A DNA stretch of 13,079 nucleotides from Chitinophaga pinensis (GTDB taxonomy: Bacteria > Bacteroidota > Bacteroidia > Chitinophagales > Chitinophagaceae), in NCBI GenBank assembly GCA_945866165.1, contig CAMBGO010000051.1:1-13079 (forward strand), given 5' to 3'. This document shows, one piece after another, positions 1-7,474 of the stretch (positions are counted from its first letter, which is position 1; every line of letters begins with the position of its first letter). The position numbers were made by a program, and so were the translations under genes. The notes under the pieces are model-generated. The model was not told where the DNA came from and made no database searches. It saw only the letters and a list, made by a program, of their open reading frames with translations.

Positions 1-1955
1 CTTCTTTTCCCGGCATCGGTGTTTTCAAATCTCTTGATGGAGGAAAAAGTTGGCAGTCGTTGGGACTTGAAAATACGGGAACCATTTCAAGAATTGTAGT
101 TCATCCGTCAAACCCTGATGTGGTCTATGTTTCAGCCGGTGGAAATGAATGGAGTTATAATAATGACAGGGGCATATTTAAATCTGAGAATGGTGGAAAA
201 ACATGGACAAGGGTTTTAGGTTCTGATGAAAAAACTGGTGGTGTTGATATTGTAATGGATCCATCCAATCCAAATACATTGATTGTATCACAGTGGAATA
301 GAATTCGCAAGCGTTGGAGCGATCCGGTTCCTGAAGACGGGGACTATTTGTATAAAACTACAGATGCAGGAAAGACCTGGAAGAAAGTGACCAATGGTTT
401 ACCAGAAACAAAATTTACAGGACGCATTGGATTGAACTTTTCTAAGAGCAATCCAAATGTGGTGTATGCTTATGTAGATAACCATACTCCTAAGCGTGAG
501 CCCAAGGAAGGCGAACTAGATCCTTATGGAAGGCCCATTCAAGTTATTCCTTATGGTGTGCAGGTATATAGAAGTGATGACAAGGGAGAAAATTGGAATA
601 AAGTGAGTACAGAAGATGAGAAGCTAGAACGATTTGCTGGCACCTATGGCTGGGTGTTCGGACAAATCAGGGTTGATCCGAACAACGAAAATGTAGTGTA
701 TATAATGGGTGTTCCTTTGGCAAAATCTGTTGATGGCGGAAAAACTTTCACAGTGATGCGCGGCTCTGATAAGGAAAGTGAATCAATGCATGGCGACAAT
801 CATGCCATATGGATTGACCCGTCAAATAGCGATTATATTATCAATGGAAATGATGGAGGAGTAATTCTTTCTTATAATGGAGGAACCAAATGGAAGAACT
901 TTTTCAGAAAAATTCCTACCACACAATTTTATAATGTTACTTATGACATGAGTACACCCTATAATATCCTTGGTTCTGTTCAAGATGAAGGAAGTTATAT
1001 GGGAAGTATTAAGAATGAATTTGGAAAGAAGCCTGATGGATTTAAACAATGGCAGGATGCACCTGGTGGAGAAGGAACCATAATAGCTGTTGATCCAAAA
1101 GATCCCAATATTGTCTATGCGAGTTCTTTTTATGGCCGATTGATGAGGAGTGATCTTCGTATGCCTAAGGTTCCTTGGGGACAAAAACCCAAACCTGATT
1201 CTGTTAGGTCAAAAGATATTTTTCCAGTTAAAGCAGCAGATGAAGAAGTTCATCGTGGGGAATGGTTGGCATACTCAATGTTATCGCCACATGATAATAA
1301 CGTGATCTATCATGGATTCCAATATTTATTTCAATCAAACGATCAAGGTAAAACATGGAAACGTATTAGTGATGACTTGAGTTACAATGACAAAAGTAGG
1401 ATGGGAAGAACACCTTATGCAATCAATCATCAAGCCATTACTGCAATTGACGAATCGCCTATAAAAAAAGGATTGTTGTATGTTGGAACGGATGATGGCA
1501 GGGTTTGGGCGCGTGATGGTGAAACTGAATCTTTCAAGCCTATCATGAAGGGAATACCACAGAATGCACACACTTCTAGAATAGTGGCATCATCACACAA
1601 AGAAGGACGTGTTTACCTAACGCTTAGCAATAGAAGGGAGGATGATAACACAGCCTATGTTTTTGTATCTGATGATAAAGGTGTTAACTGGAAGAGCATT
1701 GCTTCAAATCTTCCAAATTCACCAGCGAATGTAATTCGTGAAGATGCCAATAATCCATCAATCCTTTATTGCGGAACAGACATGGGTGTTTATGTAAGTA
1801 AGGATGTTGGTAAAAGCTGGCATTCATTGCAGTGTAATCTTCCTGCTGTGGTTTCAGTTCAAGATTTATTTATTCATCCTAGAGATAAAAACTTAGTAAT
1901 CGCAACTTACGGTAGAGGTATCTATGTAATGGATGATATTTCATCGATTAAATAG
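1..1955 (+). CDS. BNR/Asp-box (sortilin/VPS10-like) beta-propeller protein, C-terminal part
   Basis: Open at the left edge: the reading frame begins at base 3 with no start codon in view, so a signal peptide and the first propeller blades are missing. About 650 residues are visible. Asp-box motifs recur along it: SLDGGKSW at the edge, then SENGGKTW, TTDAGKTW, RSDDKGENW, SVDGGKTF, SYNGGTKW, SNDQGKTW, VSDDKGVNW and SKDVGKSW, each followed by a hydrophobic strand and often by a DPSNPN-type turn. This pattern builds a multi-blade propeller as in sortilin/VPS10 and 'WD40/YVTN/BNR-like' glycosyl-hydrolase-like proteins. The segment DNHAIWIDPS...NGNDGG and the ending TYGRGIYVMDDI are typical of that family. 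The protein stops right after the propeller, with no visible type IX sorting domain or anchor. Members are exported; the substrate is unknown, and glycosidase activity should not be assumed because Asp boxes are structural. Confidence 0.9.
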   Translation, partial: SFPGIGVFKSLDGGKSWQSLGLENTGTISRIVVHPSNPDVVYVSAGGNEWSYNNDRGIFKSENGGKTWTRVLGSDEKTGGVDIVMDPSNPNTLIVSQWNRIRKRWSDPVPEDGDYLYKTTDAGKTWKKVTNGLPETKFTGRIGLNFSKSNPNVVYAYVDNHTPKREPKEGELDPYGRPIQVIPYGVQVYRSDDKGENWNKVSTEDEKLERFAGTYGWVFGQIRVDPNNENVVYIMGVPLAKSVDGGKTFTVMRGSDKESESMHGDNHAIWIDPSNSDYIINGNDGGVILSYNGGTKWKNFFRKIPTTQFYNVTYDMSTPYNILGSVQDEGSYMGSIKNEFGKKPDGFKQWQDAPGGEGTIIAVDPKDPNIVYASSFYGRLMRSDLRMPKVPWGQKPKPDSVRSKDIFPVKAADEEVHRGEWLAYSMLSPHDNNVIYHGFQYLFQSNDQGKTWKRISDDLSYNDKSRMGRTPYAINHQAITAIDESPIKKGLLYVGTDDGRVWARDGETESFKPIMKGIPQNAHTSRIVASSHKEGRVYLTLSNRREDDNTAYVFVSDDKGVNWKSIASNLPNSPANVIREDANNPSILYCGTDMGVYVSKDVGKSWHSLQCNLPAVVSVQDLFIHPRDKNLVIATYGRGIYVMDDISSIK

Positions 1956-1963
1956 TTCATCCA

Positions 1964-2004
1964 AAAATAAACATGCAATCATTTATAGATTGCATGTTTA
2001 TTTT
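1964..2004. terminator. Bidirectional hairpin terminator between convergent genes
   Basis: Perfect 17-bp inverted repeat: left arm 1964-1980 (aaaataaacatgcaatc), 7-nt loop 1981-1987, right arm 1988-2004. It lies 8 bases after the propeller gene's stop. Its right arm includes the first two bases of the reverse complement of the dehydrogenase stop codon (2003-2005). A-tracts on one side and T-tracts on the other give a hairpin ending in U-rich RNA in either direction, so it can terminate both converging transcripts. Seen directly; the function is inferred. Confidence 0.85.
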
Positions 2005-2821
2005 ACAGGAAAAGATCTGTATAAAGGTGCGCGCCCGGCACAACAGAATAGCCAGCAAGATCTGTTATTCCTTCTTCCGCAAGAACAGCCTCATCCAAAT
2101 AACAATTGCCTGTGCATTGTCCTGAAGGTCTTTTTAAAATATAATATGCTGCATCTGCTAATATCTCAGGAGTCCTGCTCATATTAATAAGCATCTGTCC
2201 TCCTAGTAAGTTCATAACCGCTGCAGTGGCAATGGTTGTTCTAGGCCAAAGTGCATTCGATGCAATTTTATATTGTTTCAGTTCTTCAGCAAGACCGATA
2301 GCGATCATGCTCATATCATATTTACTAATGGTATAAGCCAAATGACTACCAAACCATTTTGGATCTAAATTTAATGGAGGCGATAATGTAATAATGTGTG
2401 GGTTGTTCCCTTTTTTGAGGTGAGGTATGCAATGCTTTGAAACAAGAAATGTACCTCTTACGTTTATGCTGTGCATCAAGTCGAAACGCTTTGATTCTGT
2501 GTCTTCTGTTGAAGTTAGGGAAATGGCAGAAGCATTGTTGATTAATATGTCAATGCCGCCAAAGGTTTCAACACCCTTCGCAATTGCTTCTTGAATTTGT
2601 TCTTCAAATCTAATATCACATTGAACTGCCAATGCTTTTCCTCCGGCTTCTTCTACTTCTTTTGCTGCTGAATAAATTGTTCCACCCAACTTCGGGTTTT
2701 CTTCAACTGATTTTGCTGCAATTATAATGTTTGCACCTTCTTTTGCAAGTTTAAGTGCAATTGCTTTTCCAATACCCCTGCTTGCGCCAGTGATGAAGAC
2801 TGTTTTTCCTTTGAATAACAT
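2003..2821 (-). CDS. Short-chain dehydrogenase/reductase, HSDL2-like
   Basis: A 272-residue classical SDR, predicted to be a cytosolic NAD(P)-dependent oxidoreductase. The nucleotide-binding motif TGASRGIG is at residues 11-18, the NNAS structural motif at 95-98, and the catalytic set is Ser147 (in TLSPPL), Tyr163 and Lys167 (YTISK). The run TLSPPLNLDPKWF followed by HLAYTISKYDMSM resembles the SDR domain of hydroxysteroid dehydrogenase-like protein 2, but there is no C-terminal SCP2 sterol-carrier domain. The substrate cannot be read from sequence; lipid-derived or acyl carbonyls are a guess. The ATG start is the only one that leaves the Rossmann fold intact. It follows lptC on the same strand after a 50-nt gap with no clear promoter, so it is probably the last gene of the 6123-2003 operon. 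Its stop codon overlaps the terminator hairpin. Confidence 0.9.
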   Translation of the reverse strand: MLFKGKTVFITGASRGIGKAIALKLAKEGANIIIAAKSVEENPKLGGTIYSAAKEVEEAGGKALAVQCDIRFEEQIQEAIAKGVETFGGIDILINNASAISLTSTEDTESKRFDLMHSINVRGTFLVSKHCIPHLKKGNNPHIITLSPPLNLDPKWFGSHLAYTISKYDMSMIAIGLAEELKQYKIASNALWPRTTIATAAVMNLLGGQMLINMSRTPEILADAAYYILKRPSGQCTGNCYLDEAVLAEEGITDLAGYSVVPGAHLYTDLFL

Positions 2822-2871
2822 GGTAATTTTTATTTAGTACTCTAAGTTAGATTTATTTGAACGTAAATTAA

Positions 2872-3411
2872 CTAAAGTTCCTTAACCCTGATAATGCTGT
2901 TTGTTACTTTAAATATTTCAAAAGTCTTGAAATCTTGCGGAGCCGACATCCCTTCGCCAAACATAATCATGTCCAGGGTTCTGATTTGAACGGGCTTTTC
3001 TGTATAAAATTTTTGCAGACGTTGGTCCCACCAAAGCTCTTTGCATAGCAATGTATCACCCTTGATATTATAAACCCTTACGCTATCACGAATGAAAATT
3101 TTGTTGTCACTTTCATAATAGCTTGCATAAAGTGCATCAAGCTTACTTTCAACCTTGAGTGTTGAATCATAAAAATCAACATGAAGTGACTTTGGCAATT
3201 CCATTCTCGAGCCGGAATCTTGATAGTGAAGCATCAGTGGGGCTGTTAGGAGTGCCCTCATTTTACCACCTTGACTTATATAACTTTGAATATTGATTGC
3301 TTTATCAATACCAAGTTTTTTTTCAAAGATGGCTGTAATTTTTTTTTCGTCATTCACACATGATAAAAGCGTAAACGTAAAAAGGCTGAAAATGATGACG
3401 ACTCTTATCAC
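2872..3411 (-). CDS. lptC: LPS export ABC transporter periplasmic component LptC (lipoprotein)
   Basis: A 179-residue protein with a short hydrophobic N-terminus (residues 3-17) ending in the lipobox LLSC, with Cys18 as the predicted lipidated residue. Where E. coli LptC has a transmembrane helix, Bacteroidota homologues commonly look like this. The rest is beta-rich (SQGGKMRALLTAPLM, then alternating strands such as KIFIRDSVRVYNIKGDTLLCKELWWDQ), typical of the LptC/LptA/OstA jellyroll that carries lipopolysaccharide across the periplasm. The start codon is GTG (3411-3409): an in-frame stop lies three codons upstream and the next Met falls after the lipobox, so no ATG start is possible. It begins 14 nt after the stop of the upstream outer-membrane protein gene, suggesting co-transcription. 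No lptA, lptB, lptF or lptG is in the window. The assignment rests on fold pattern, lipobox and the coaX-OMP-lptC gene order. Confidence 0.82.
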   Translation of the reverse strand: MIRVVIIFSLFTFTLLSCVNDEKKITAIFEKKLGIDKAINIQSYISQGGKMRALLTAPLMLHYQDSGSRMELPKSLHVDFYDSTLKVESKLDALYASYYESDNKIFIRDSVRVYNIKGDTLLCKELWWDQRLQKFYTEKPVQIRTLDMIMFGEGMSAPQDFKTFEIFKVTNSIIRVKEL

Positions 3412-3425
3412 AATTGCTTACTAGT

Positions 3426-4730
3426 TTATTGGTACTTTGGTTTGTTGAACCAAATATCGCTTAGGTTGAAGCCAAGTGAAAACCTGAAAATATTTTCTCT
3501 AATTTCATTTGTTTTATTTCCCCTGAAACCAAGCTCGAATGCAGTGTTAATAGTAGTATATTGATTTGTATACACGTTTCTTCTAACTGGAAGTCTTGTG
3601 CCAAAAGTGAAGGCATAGTATCCAACATTTTTACTATAATTAATTGGGTCTGTACCAAAAAACAAACCTGCACTGTATACAACCCTTTCCCAATATTTTG
3701 TTGACTTATTATCCGGCATAAACTGACCTCCAAATCTTGCAGTCCAACTATTTTTTAATTTATCAGATTCGCCATAATATCTATAATTACCCCATTTTTC
3801 AACATTAAATTCAGCACCAATCATCCAATTTTCATTTTTTTCAATCATAAATCCAGCAGACCATGACCCTGGATAGATTATTTTTCCCTTCTGTTCTTGT
3901 CCTTTAAACACGCTGTCAACCACTACTATTCCTTCTGTAGGCGAAAAGTCAATTGTTTCCCTGTTAATCGATCGGTTTGCATTCAATGTTGATTGAAGAT
4001 TTGCAGTACCGCCTAATTTCAATGTATAGTCTTTGCTTAGCTTGATTTTATATTGGATACCAAGGTTTAGAAAAAGTCCTCCAAAATTACTGGTGTCAGT
4101 AGAGATGGTCGATTTATAGTTTATGCTATCATTGATAAATGAAACCCTGGTGCTATATTCTTTGTTACCGAACATATATCCTGTATTGAATCCTACGCTA
4201 AGGGTTTTTGAGCCATAAGCCATACCCATGTATGCTTGGTAGGTTCCACCATAGCCGACATATTTGTATTGCACGCTATCTACATTCGGAATTCTAGTGC
4301 GGGTAAAAATCTCATAATTAATTCTGCTAACTGGGCGCAATCCCAAGTTCATACCCCATTCTCTTTTTTTAGATAAAGGAAGTCCAATTTGAACATACGA
4401 TGGAACGAGGTTTGCAGAAGTGAATTTTTTCGGAGGATTCAAAGACCTTAATGTTCTTGAAGTATAGTCCAACCCGATATCAAGCGTAGTGATTTTAAGT
4501 CCTGTGTATGAAGCTGGATTTGAAAAGTTTACTGCCTGGTAGTCAGAATAAGCGGCACTCAAACCACCCATGGACCTACTAAGGATATTTTGGGCAGGAA
4601 TCAAGTCGCCTAATCCATACCTGGAGTAGGGAGAATTTTCTTGTGCATAGGTCTGTGAAACAGACAGTGCAGTTAAAAAGAAAGAAACTAAAAATAAATG
4701 TCTATTAATTATTGATCTCACTAATCGCAT
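3426..4730 (-). CDS. FadL-like outer-membrane beta-barrel protein of the coaX-lptC cluster
   Basis: 434 residues from the ATG at 4730, the first ATG in the frame. The frame runs back to a TTG at 4790, but that extension (20 residues) is polar and would bury the signal peptide. From this ATG the N-terminus is a good signal peptide (basic MRLVRSIINR, hydrophobic core, predicted cleavage after TYA at residue 29). The mature protein opens with NSPYSRYGLGD and an RSMGGLSAAY...VNFSNPASY segment, which resembles the N-terminal region of OMPP1/FadL/TodX barrels. Many amphipathic strands follow, with aromatic girdles and a short C-terminal strand. It should sit in the outer membrane; the transported substrate is unknown. 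The start overlaps the 3' end of coaX by 26 nt and its stop lies 14 nt before lptC, so translation may be coupled. The link with LptC suggests an envelope role, but that is inference. Confidence 0.8.
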   Translation of the reverse strand: MRLVRSIINRHLFLVSFFLTALSVSQTYAQENSPYSRYGLGDLIPAQNILSRSMGGLSAAYSDYQAVNFSNPASYTGLKITTLDIGLDYTSRTLRSLNPPKKFTSANLVPSYVQIGLPLSKKREWGMNLGLRPVSRINYEIFTRTRIPNVDSVQYKYVGYGGTYQAYMGMAYGSKTLSVGFNTGYMFGNKEYSTRVSFINDSINYKSTISTDTSNFGGLFLNLGIQYKIKLSKDYTLKLGGTANLQSTLNANRSINRETIDFSPTEGIVVVDSVFKGQEQKGKIIYPGSWSAGFMIEKNENWMIGAEFNVEKWGNYRYYGESDKLKNSWTARFGGQFMPDNKSTKYWERVVYSAGLFFGTDPINYSKNVGYYAFTFGTRLPVRRNVYTNQYTTINTAFELGFRGNKTNEIRENIFRFSLGFNLSDIWFNKPKYQ

Positions 4731-5427
4731 ACAATCCTTTAAAAAGTAATTCGGGGTCTGCAAATATCTTGTTTTTAAGTAGGCGTGCAAAATAGGTGCA
4801 ATCTCCGCCGGTTAAAACCGCGTTAAAGTTCCCATATTTTTCGCCATAAGTGCTTATTATTCCTTCTATTTCTTTTGACATGCCCAATAATACACCGCTA
4901 AGGATGTTTGTTTTGGTGTCATAACCAACCAATGGGAAATTCCAGTCCTTCTCAACCAATGGCAAGAGTGCAGTGTGTTCATGAAGCGATTTGAGTCGCA
5001 TTGCAGCGCCAGGGGAAATACCGCCACCGAGAAATTCACGGTTTTTATTGATGAAATTATAGGTTATACAACTCCCTAGGCCTATCACAAGGTTGTTTTT
5101 GCCAGGGTAAAGATGTACTACCGCAGCAGCTAGCGCAAGCCGATCTGCACCCATTGTTTCTGGTTTTCCTACTGGAACCGTGAAATTTAGCGTGGTTTTA
5201 TGCGATAATTTATGAAAAATGGTATTTTCTGAAAGTATCGTCTCAAGTTTTTCGTTGTGGTGGATGACCGATGATAAGATTGATTTGTCAGGGCTGTGTT
5301 TTTTGATGATTTGGCTTATTGCTTCAACGCCATCATCCTCAAGTACATACGTTTCCAAAAGCTCACCTTCATTGAACAGGGCAGCCTTCATGCGTGTGTT
5401 TCCTAGATCTGCGCAAAGGGTTTTCAT
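4705..5427 (-). CDS. coaX: Type III pantothenate kinase
   Basis: 240 residues, close to the usual CoaX length. It phosphorylates pantothenate with ATP in the first step of coenzyme A synthesis, in the cytosol. The acetate/sugar-kinase-fold motifs are in order: N-terminal phosphate loop DLGNTRMK (7-14), the GADR motif at 93-96 with the expected catalytic Asp95, the second phosphate motif GLGSCITYN (116-124), GGGISPG (134-140) and TGGD (207-210). The second motif is usually D-x-G-T in this family; here it reads G116-L-G-S, losing the Asp and changing Thr to Ser. The remaining motifs are intact, so the enzyme is probably active, and lineage variation is the simplest explanation. It lies 57 nt downstream of the LON-domain gene and overlaps the outer-membrane protein gene by 26 nt, pointing to one transcript. 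Confidence 0.93.
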   Translation of the reverse strand: MKTLCADLGNTRMKAALFNEGELLETYVLEDDGVEAISQIIKKHSPDKSILSSVIHHNEKLETILSENTIFHKLSHKTTLNFTVPVGKPETMGADRLALAAAVVHLYPGKNNLVIGLGSCITYNFINKNREFLGGGISPGAAMRLKSLHEHTALLPLVEKDWNFPLVGYDTKTNILSGVLLGMSKEIEGIISTYGEKYGNFNAVLTGGDCTYFARLLKNKIFADPELLFKGLYAISEINN

Positions 5428-5484
5428 GAGCTTGTTTTCTCAAAGTTGGGGTAAACTTGTTGAATAAGGTTGTTTATTTTGGCA

Positions 5485-6123
5485 TTATTCAAATTCAAGG
5501 CCTTCGAGGTTCCTAAAATGCCCGTTGAGCCTTATTTTGGACTTGAGTTCTTCCATTTGTGAAAGTATTGGAATCACCTTTTTTAAATGCCTGCGAATGC
5601 ACTCTATGCGCTGGTCTTCACGCATTAGCTGCATAAAATGGTATTCTTCTTCAATTGTCATTCCAATATGGTGTGCAAAATCATAGCTCAACAGCTCCCT
5701 GTTTTCTGCCTGAATTGTTTTTTTAACTGTTAATAGATTGTGCAGCAAGGTTATTTCATCGGTAATATTTTCAATCAATGTTGGCTTGGCCTCAATATTG
5801 TTGGTGGGGTAAGAAACGATGGCACCACTGTATAGTTTTTCGGGTATCTCTCGGATGATTTCTAAGATGTTGAAGATGGAAAGGCCCTTTGTTTTGATAT
5901 CCATTTCACCATTATCATATGTTTTTGAAATTTCTACCACTTCTACCAACGTGCCAATTTCACTGATCTTTCCATTCAATACCAACGGAATGCCAAATGG
6001 TTTTTTTGATTGACTGGAATCGATGATTAATTGCTTATAGCGAGGTTCAAATATGTGTAGGTTCAATTTTTCATATGGAAAAACTGCTATGCTGAGCGGA
6101 AATATGGGAATGAAATTTGTCAT
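5485..6123 (-). CDS. Stand-alone LON substrate-binding domain protein
   Basis: A 212-residue protein made almost wholly of the LON N-terminal (substrate-binding) domain. The diagnostic start FPLSIAVFPYEKLNLHIFEP (residues 8-27) is followed by RYKQL, FGIPLV (43-48), IGTLVEVVEI (56-65) and the GEMDIKTKG segment (72-80). The C-terminal third is helical and charged. There is no AAA+ ATPase and no Ser-Lys protease domain, so it is not a Lon protease. Such stand-alone domains are widespread and poorly characterised; peptide or substrate recognition is only an analogy with Lon. It is the first gene of the minus-strand block and is read divergently from meaB across a 152-bp gap. The ATG start gives the expected N-terminus. 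Confidence 0.85.
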   Translation of the reverse strand: MTNFIPIFPLSIAVFPYEKLNLHIFEPRYKQLIIDSSQSKKPFGIPLVLNGKISEIGTLVEVVEISKTYDNGEMDIKTKGLSIFNILEIIREIPEKLYSGAIVSYPTNNIEAKPTLIENITDEITLLHNLLTVKKTIQAENRELLSYDFAHHIGMTIEEEYHFMQLMREDQRIECIRRHLKKVIPILSQMEELKSKIRLNGHFRNLEGLEFE

Positions 6124-6227
6124 TCTCTGTAATAATTAAAGTTTAAAGTTTCTTCAACCTGGTTTAAAATAATATGCAATATACATTCCTAATCGTATGG
6201 GTATTTTATTTAACCGTTTTAAAGCGA

Positions 6228-6235
6228 TAATTTTA
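6228..6235 (+). promoter_or_regulatory. Weak candidate -7 element for the meaB operon
   Basis: The octamer taatttta differs from the Bacteroidota -7 consensus TAnnTTTG only at the last base and lies 40 nt before the meaB ATG. I see no TTTG-type -33 box at the right distance upstream. The 152-bp divergent gap (6124-6275) must contain promoters for both flanking operons; nothing better stands out, and no convincing element was found for the minus-strand direction. Confidence 0.25.
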
Positions 6236-6275
6236 GCATTCAAAGCAGGTAGACTTACACTGCATAAACAAAACA

Positions 6276-7181
6276 ATGTTCCAGGAACTTTTACAACAAG
6301 CTATCAAAGGAGATCACAAAAGTATTGCAAGGTGCATATCCTTGATTGAAAATGAGGTGCCTGGTTTTGAAGCATTGTTTTCTACAATGAATACTGAAAA
6401 ATCTGCCCCGGTAGTTGGGATAACAGGCCCCCCTGGAGCAGGTAAAAGTACGTTGGTTGATCAACTCATTGGCTCTTATGTGAATGAAGGAAAAAAAGTA
6501 GCAGTCATTTGCATTGACCCATCCTCTCCATTTAATTTTGGTGCACTACTGGGTGATCGGATTAGAATGAGCGAATGGTATAACCATCCATCAGTTTTTA
6601 TTCGTTCGCTTGCAAGCAGGGGGTCTCTAGGCGGACTTCATCCAATGGTGATTGAAATAACAGATTTCATTAGGATGTGTAATGTTGATGTTGTTATTGT
6701 TGAAACAGTTGGTGTGGGCCAATCTGAAGTGGAAATAGCTGGGTTGGCTGATGCAACAGTACTGGTATTGGTCCCGGAAGGCGGCGATGAGATTCAATTT
6801 ATGAAAGCAGGACTAATGGAAGCGGCATCTGTTTTTGTGGTAAATAAGTCTGATCGAGAAGGGGCCGATAGGTTTACTATCTTGCTAAAATCTATGTTAC
6901 ATTCATCTGGTAGATTTGCTGATGATGGTAGTAACAATGTAGTGAATACAGTCGCATCTACTGGAGAAGGAATTGAAGCATTAAGAGAATGTATTAGTAA
7001 CGTGTTGGTTGAAAATACTTCAATTGAAAAAAGAATTCCCCTGCTTGCAAGACGTGCTTATAGATTAATTGAAAAGCGAAGGATGGCGGATATAAATATC
7101 CAGCTTCTTGTAGAAGAGCTAACTGATTTGGTAAAGCAACAAAAATTTAACTTATATCAATTCATAAATAAATACAAATAA
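6276..7181 (+). CDS. meaB: MeaB/ArgK-family GTPase (methylmalonyl-CoA mutase chaperone)
   Basis: A 301-residue P-loop GTPase of the SIMIBI G3E/MeaB type. Members bind adenosylcobalamin-dependent acyl-CoA mutases and use GTP hydrolysis to gate cofactor loading and protect the mutase from inactivation. Walker A is GPPGAGKST (51-59). The strand VAVICIDPSSPF (75-86) and GDRIRM (93-98) follow, then FIRSLASRGSLGG (108-120), the family signature ETVGVGQSE (143-151), and the guanine-specificity motif NKSD (190-193). The C-terminus is a helical arm like the dimerisation region, and the protein is somewhat shorter than E. coli YgfD/ArgK. No mutase subunit is in the window, so the partner must be encoded elsewhere. 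It heads a plus-strand operon: the CDGSH gene starts 1 nt after its stop. Confidence 0.93.
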   Translation: MFQELLQQAIKGDHKSIARCISLIENEVPGFEALFSTMNTEKSAPVVGITGPPGAGKSTLVDQLIGSYVNEGKKVAVICIDPSSPFNFGALLGDRIRMSEWYNHPSVFIRSLASRGSLGGLHPMVIEITDFIRMCNVDVVIVETVGVGQSEVEIAGLADATVLVLVPEGGDEIQFMKAGLMEAASVFVVNKSDREGADRFTILLKSMLHSSGRFADDGSNNVVNTVASTGEGIEALRECISNVLVENTSIEKRIPLLARRAYRLIEKRRMADINIQLLVEELTDLVKQQKFNLYQFINKYK

Positions 7182-7182
7182 C

Positions 7183-7446
7183 ATGGAAGAGATCATCCCT
7201 AATGAAGGTTTCCCTATTGCAGCAAAATGTGAACCTGCTTGTGTTAACGTTGAAGGCGGAAAAACCTATGCCTGGTGCACATGTGGGTTAAGTGAAAAGC
7301 AGCCATTTTGTGATGGTAAACACAAAAAGATTGAAGGCAATCCTTATGCAAGCTTGAAGGTAACTTTTGAAAAGAATGAAGAGGTATGGCTTTGTCAATG
7401 CAAGAAAACCAAGAATCCGCCTTTTTGTGACGGAAGCCACCGCTAA
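7183..7446 (+). CDS. Tandem CDGSH iron-sulfur domain protein
   Basis: An 87-residue protein with two complete CDGSH motifs, each expected to hold a [2Fe-2S] cluster by three Cys and one His. Motif 1 uses Cys32, Cys34, Cys43 and His47 (C-x-C-x2-S-x3-P-x-C-D-G-K-H). Motif 2 uses Cys71, Cys73, Cys82 and His86 and ends FCDGSHR at the extreme C-terminus. Motif 1 has Lys in place of the usual Ser/Ala/Thr before the His. There is no transmembrane anchor, so it should be soluble. The layout resembles the two-motif mitoNEET relative CISD3 and bacterial homologues, which act in redox or Fe-S handling; the specific role is unknown. It starts 1 nt after meaB and is 28 nt before the acyltransferase, so it is very probably co-transcribed with both. 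Confidence 0.93.
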   Translation: MEEIIPNEGFPIAAKCEPACVNVEGGKTYAWCTCGLSEKQPFCDGKHKKIEGNPYASLKVTFEKNEEVWLCQCKKTKNPPFCDGSHR

Positions 7447-7474
7447 TGATAATAATCGTTTTTAATTCAATTTG

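Noticed and set aside
822..1571. Minus-strand open frames at 822-1184 and 1335-1571
   Set aside because: They lie antisense inside the propeller gene, have no recognisable domain, and their composition is that of a shadow frame.
1933..2187. Plus-strand open frame of 84 codons across the terminator
   Set aside because: It would read through the 17-bp hairpin and antisense to the dehydrogenase; the product looks like no known protein.
4731..4790. N-terminal extension of the outer-membrane protein to a TTG at 4790
   Set aside because: The first 20 residues are polar and would sit ahead of a good signal peptide; the ATG at 4730 is the natural start.
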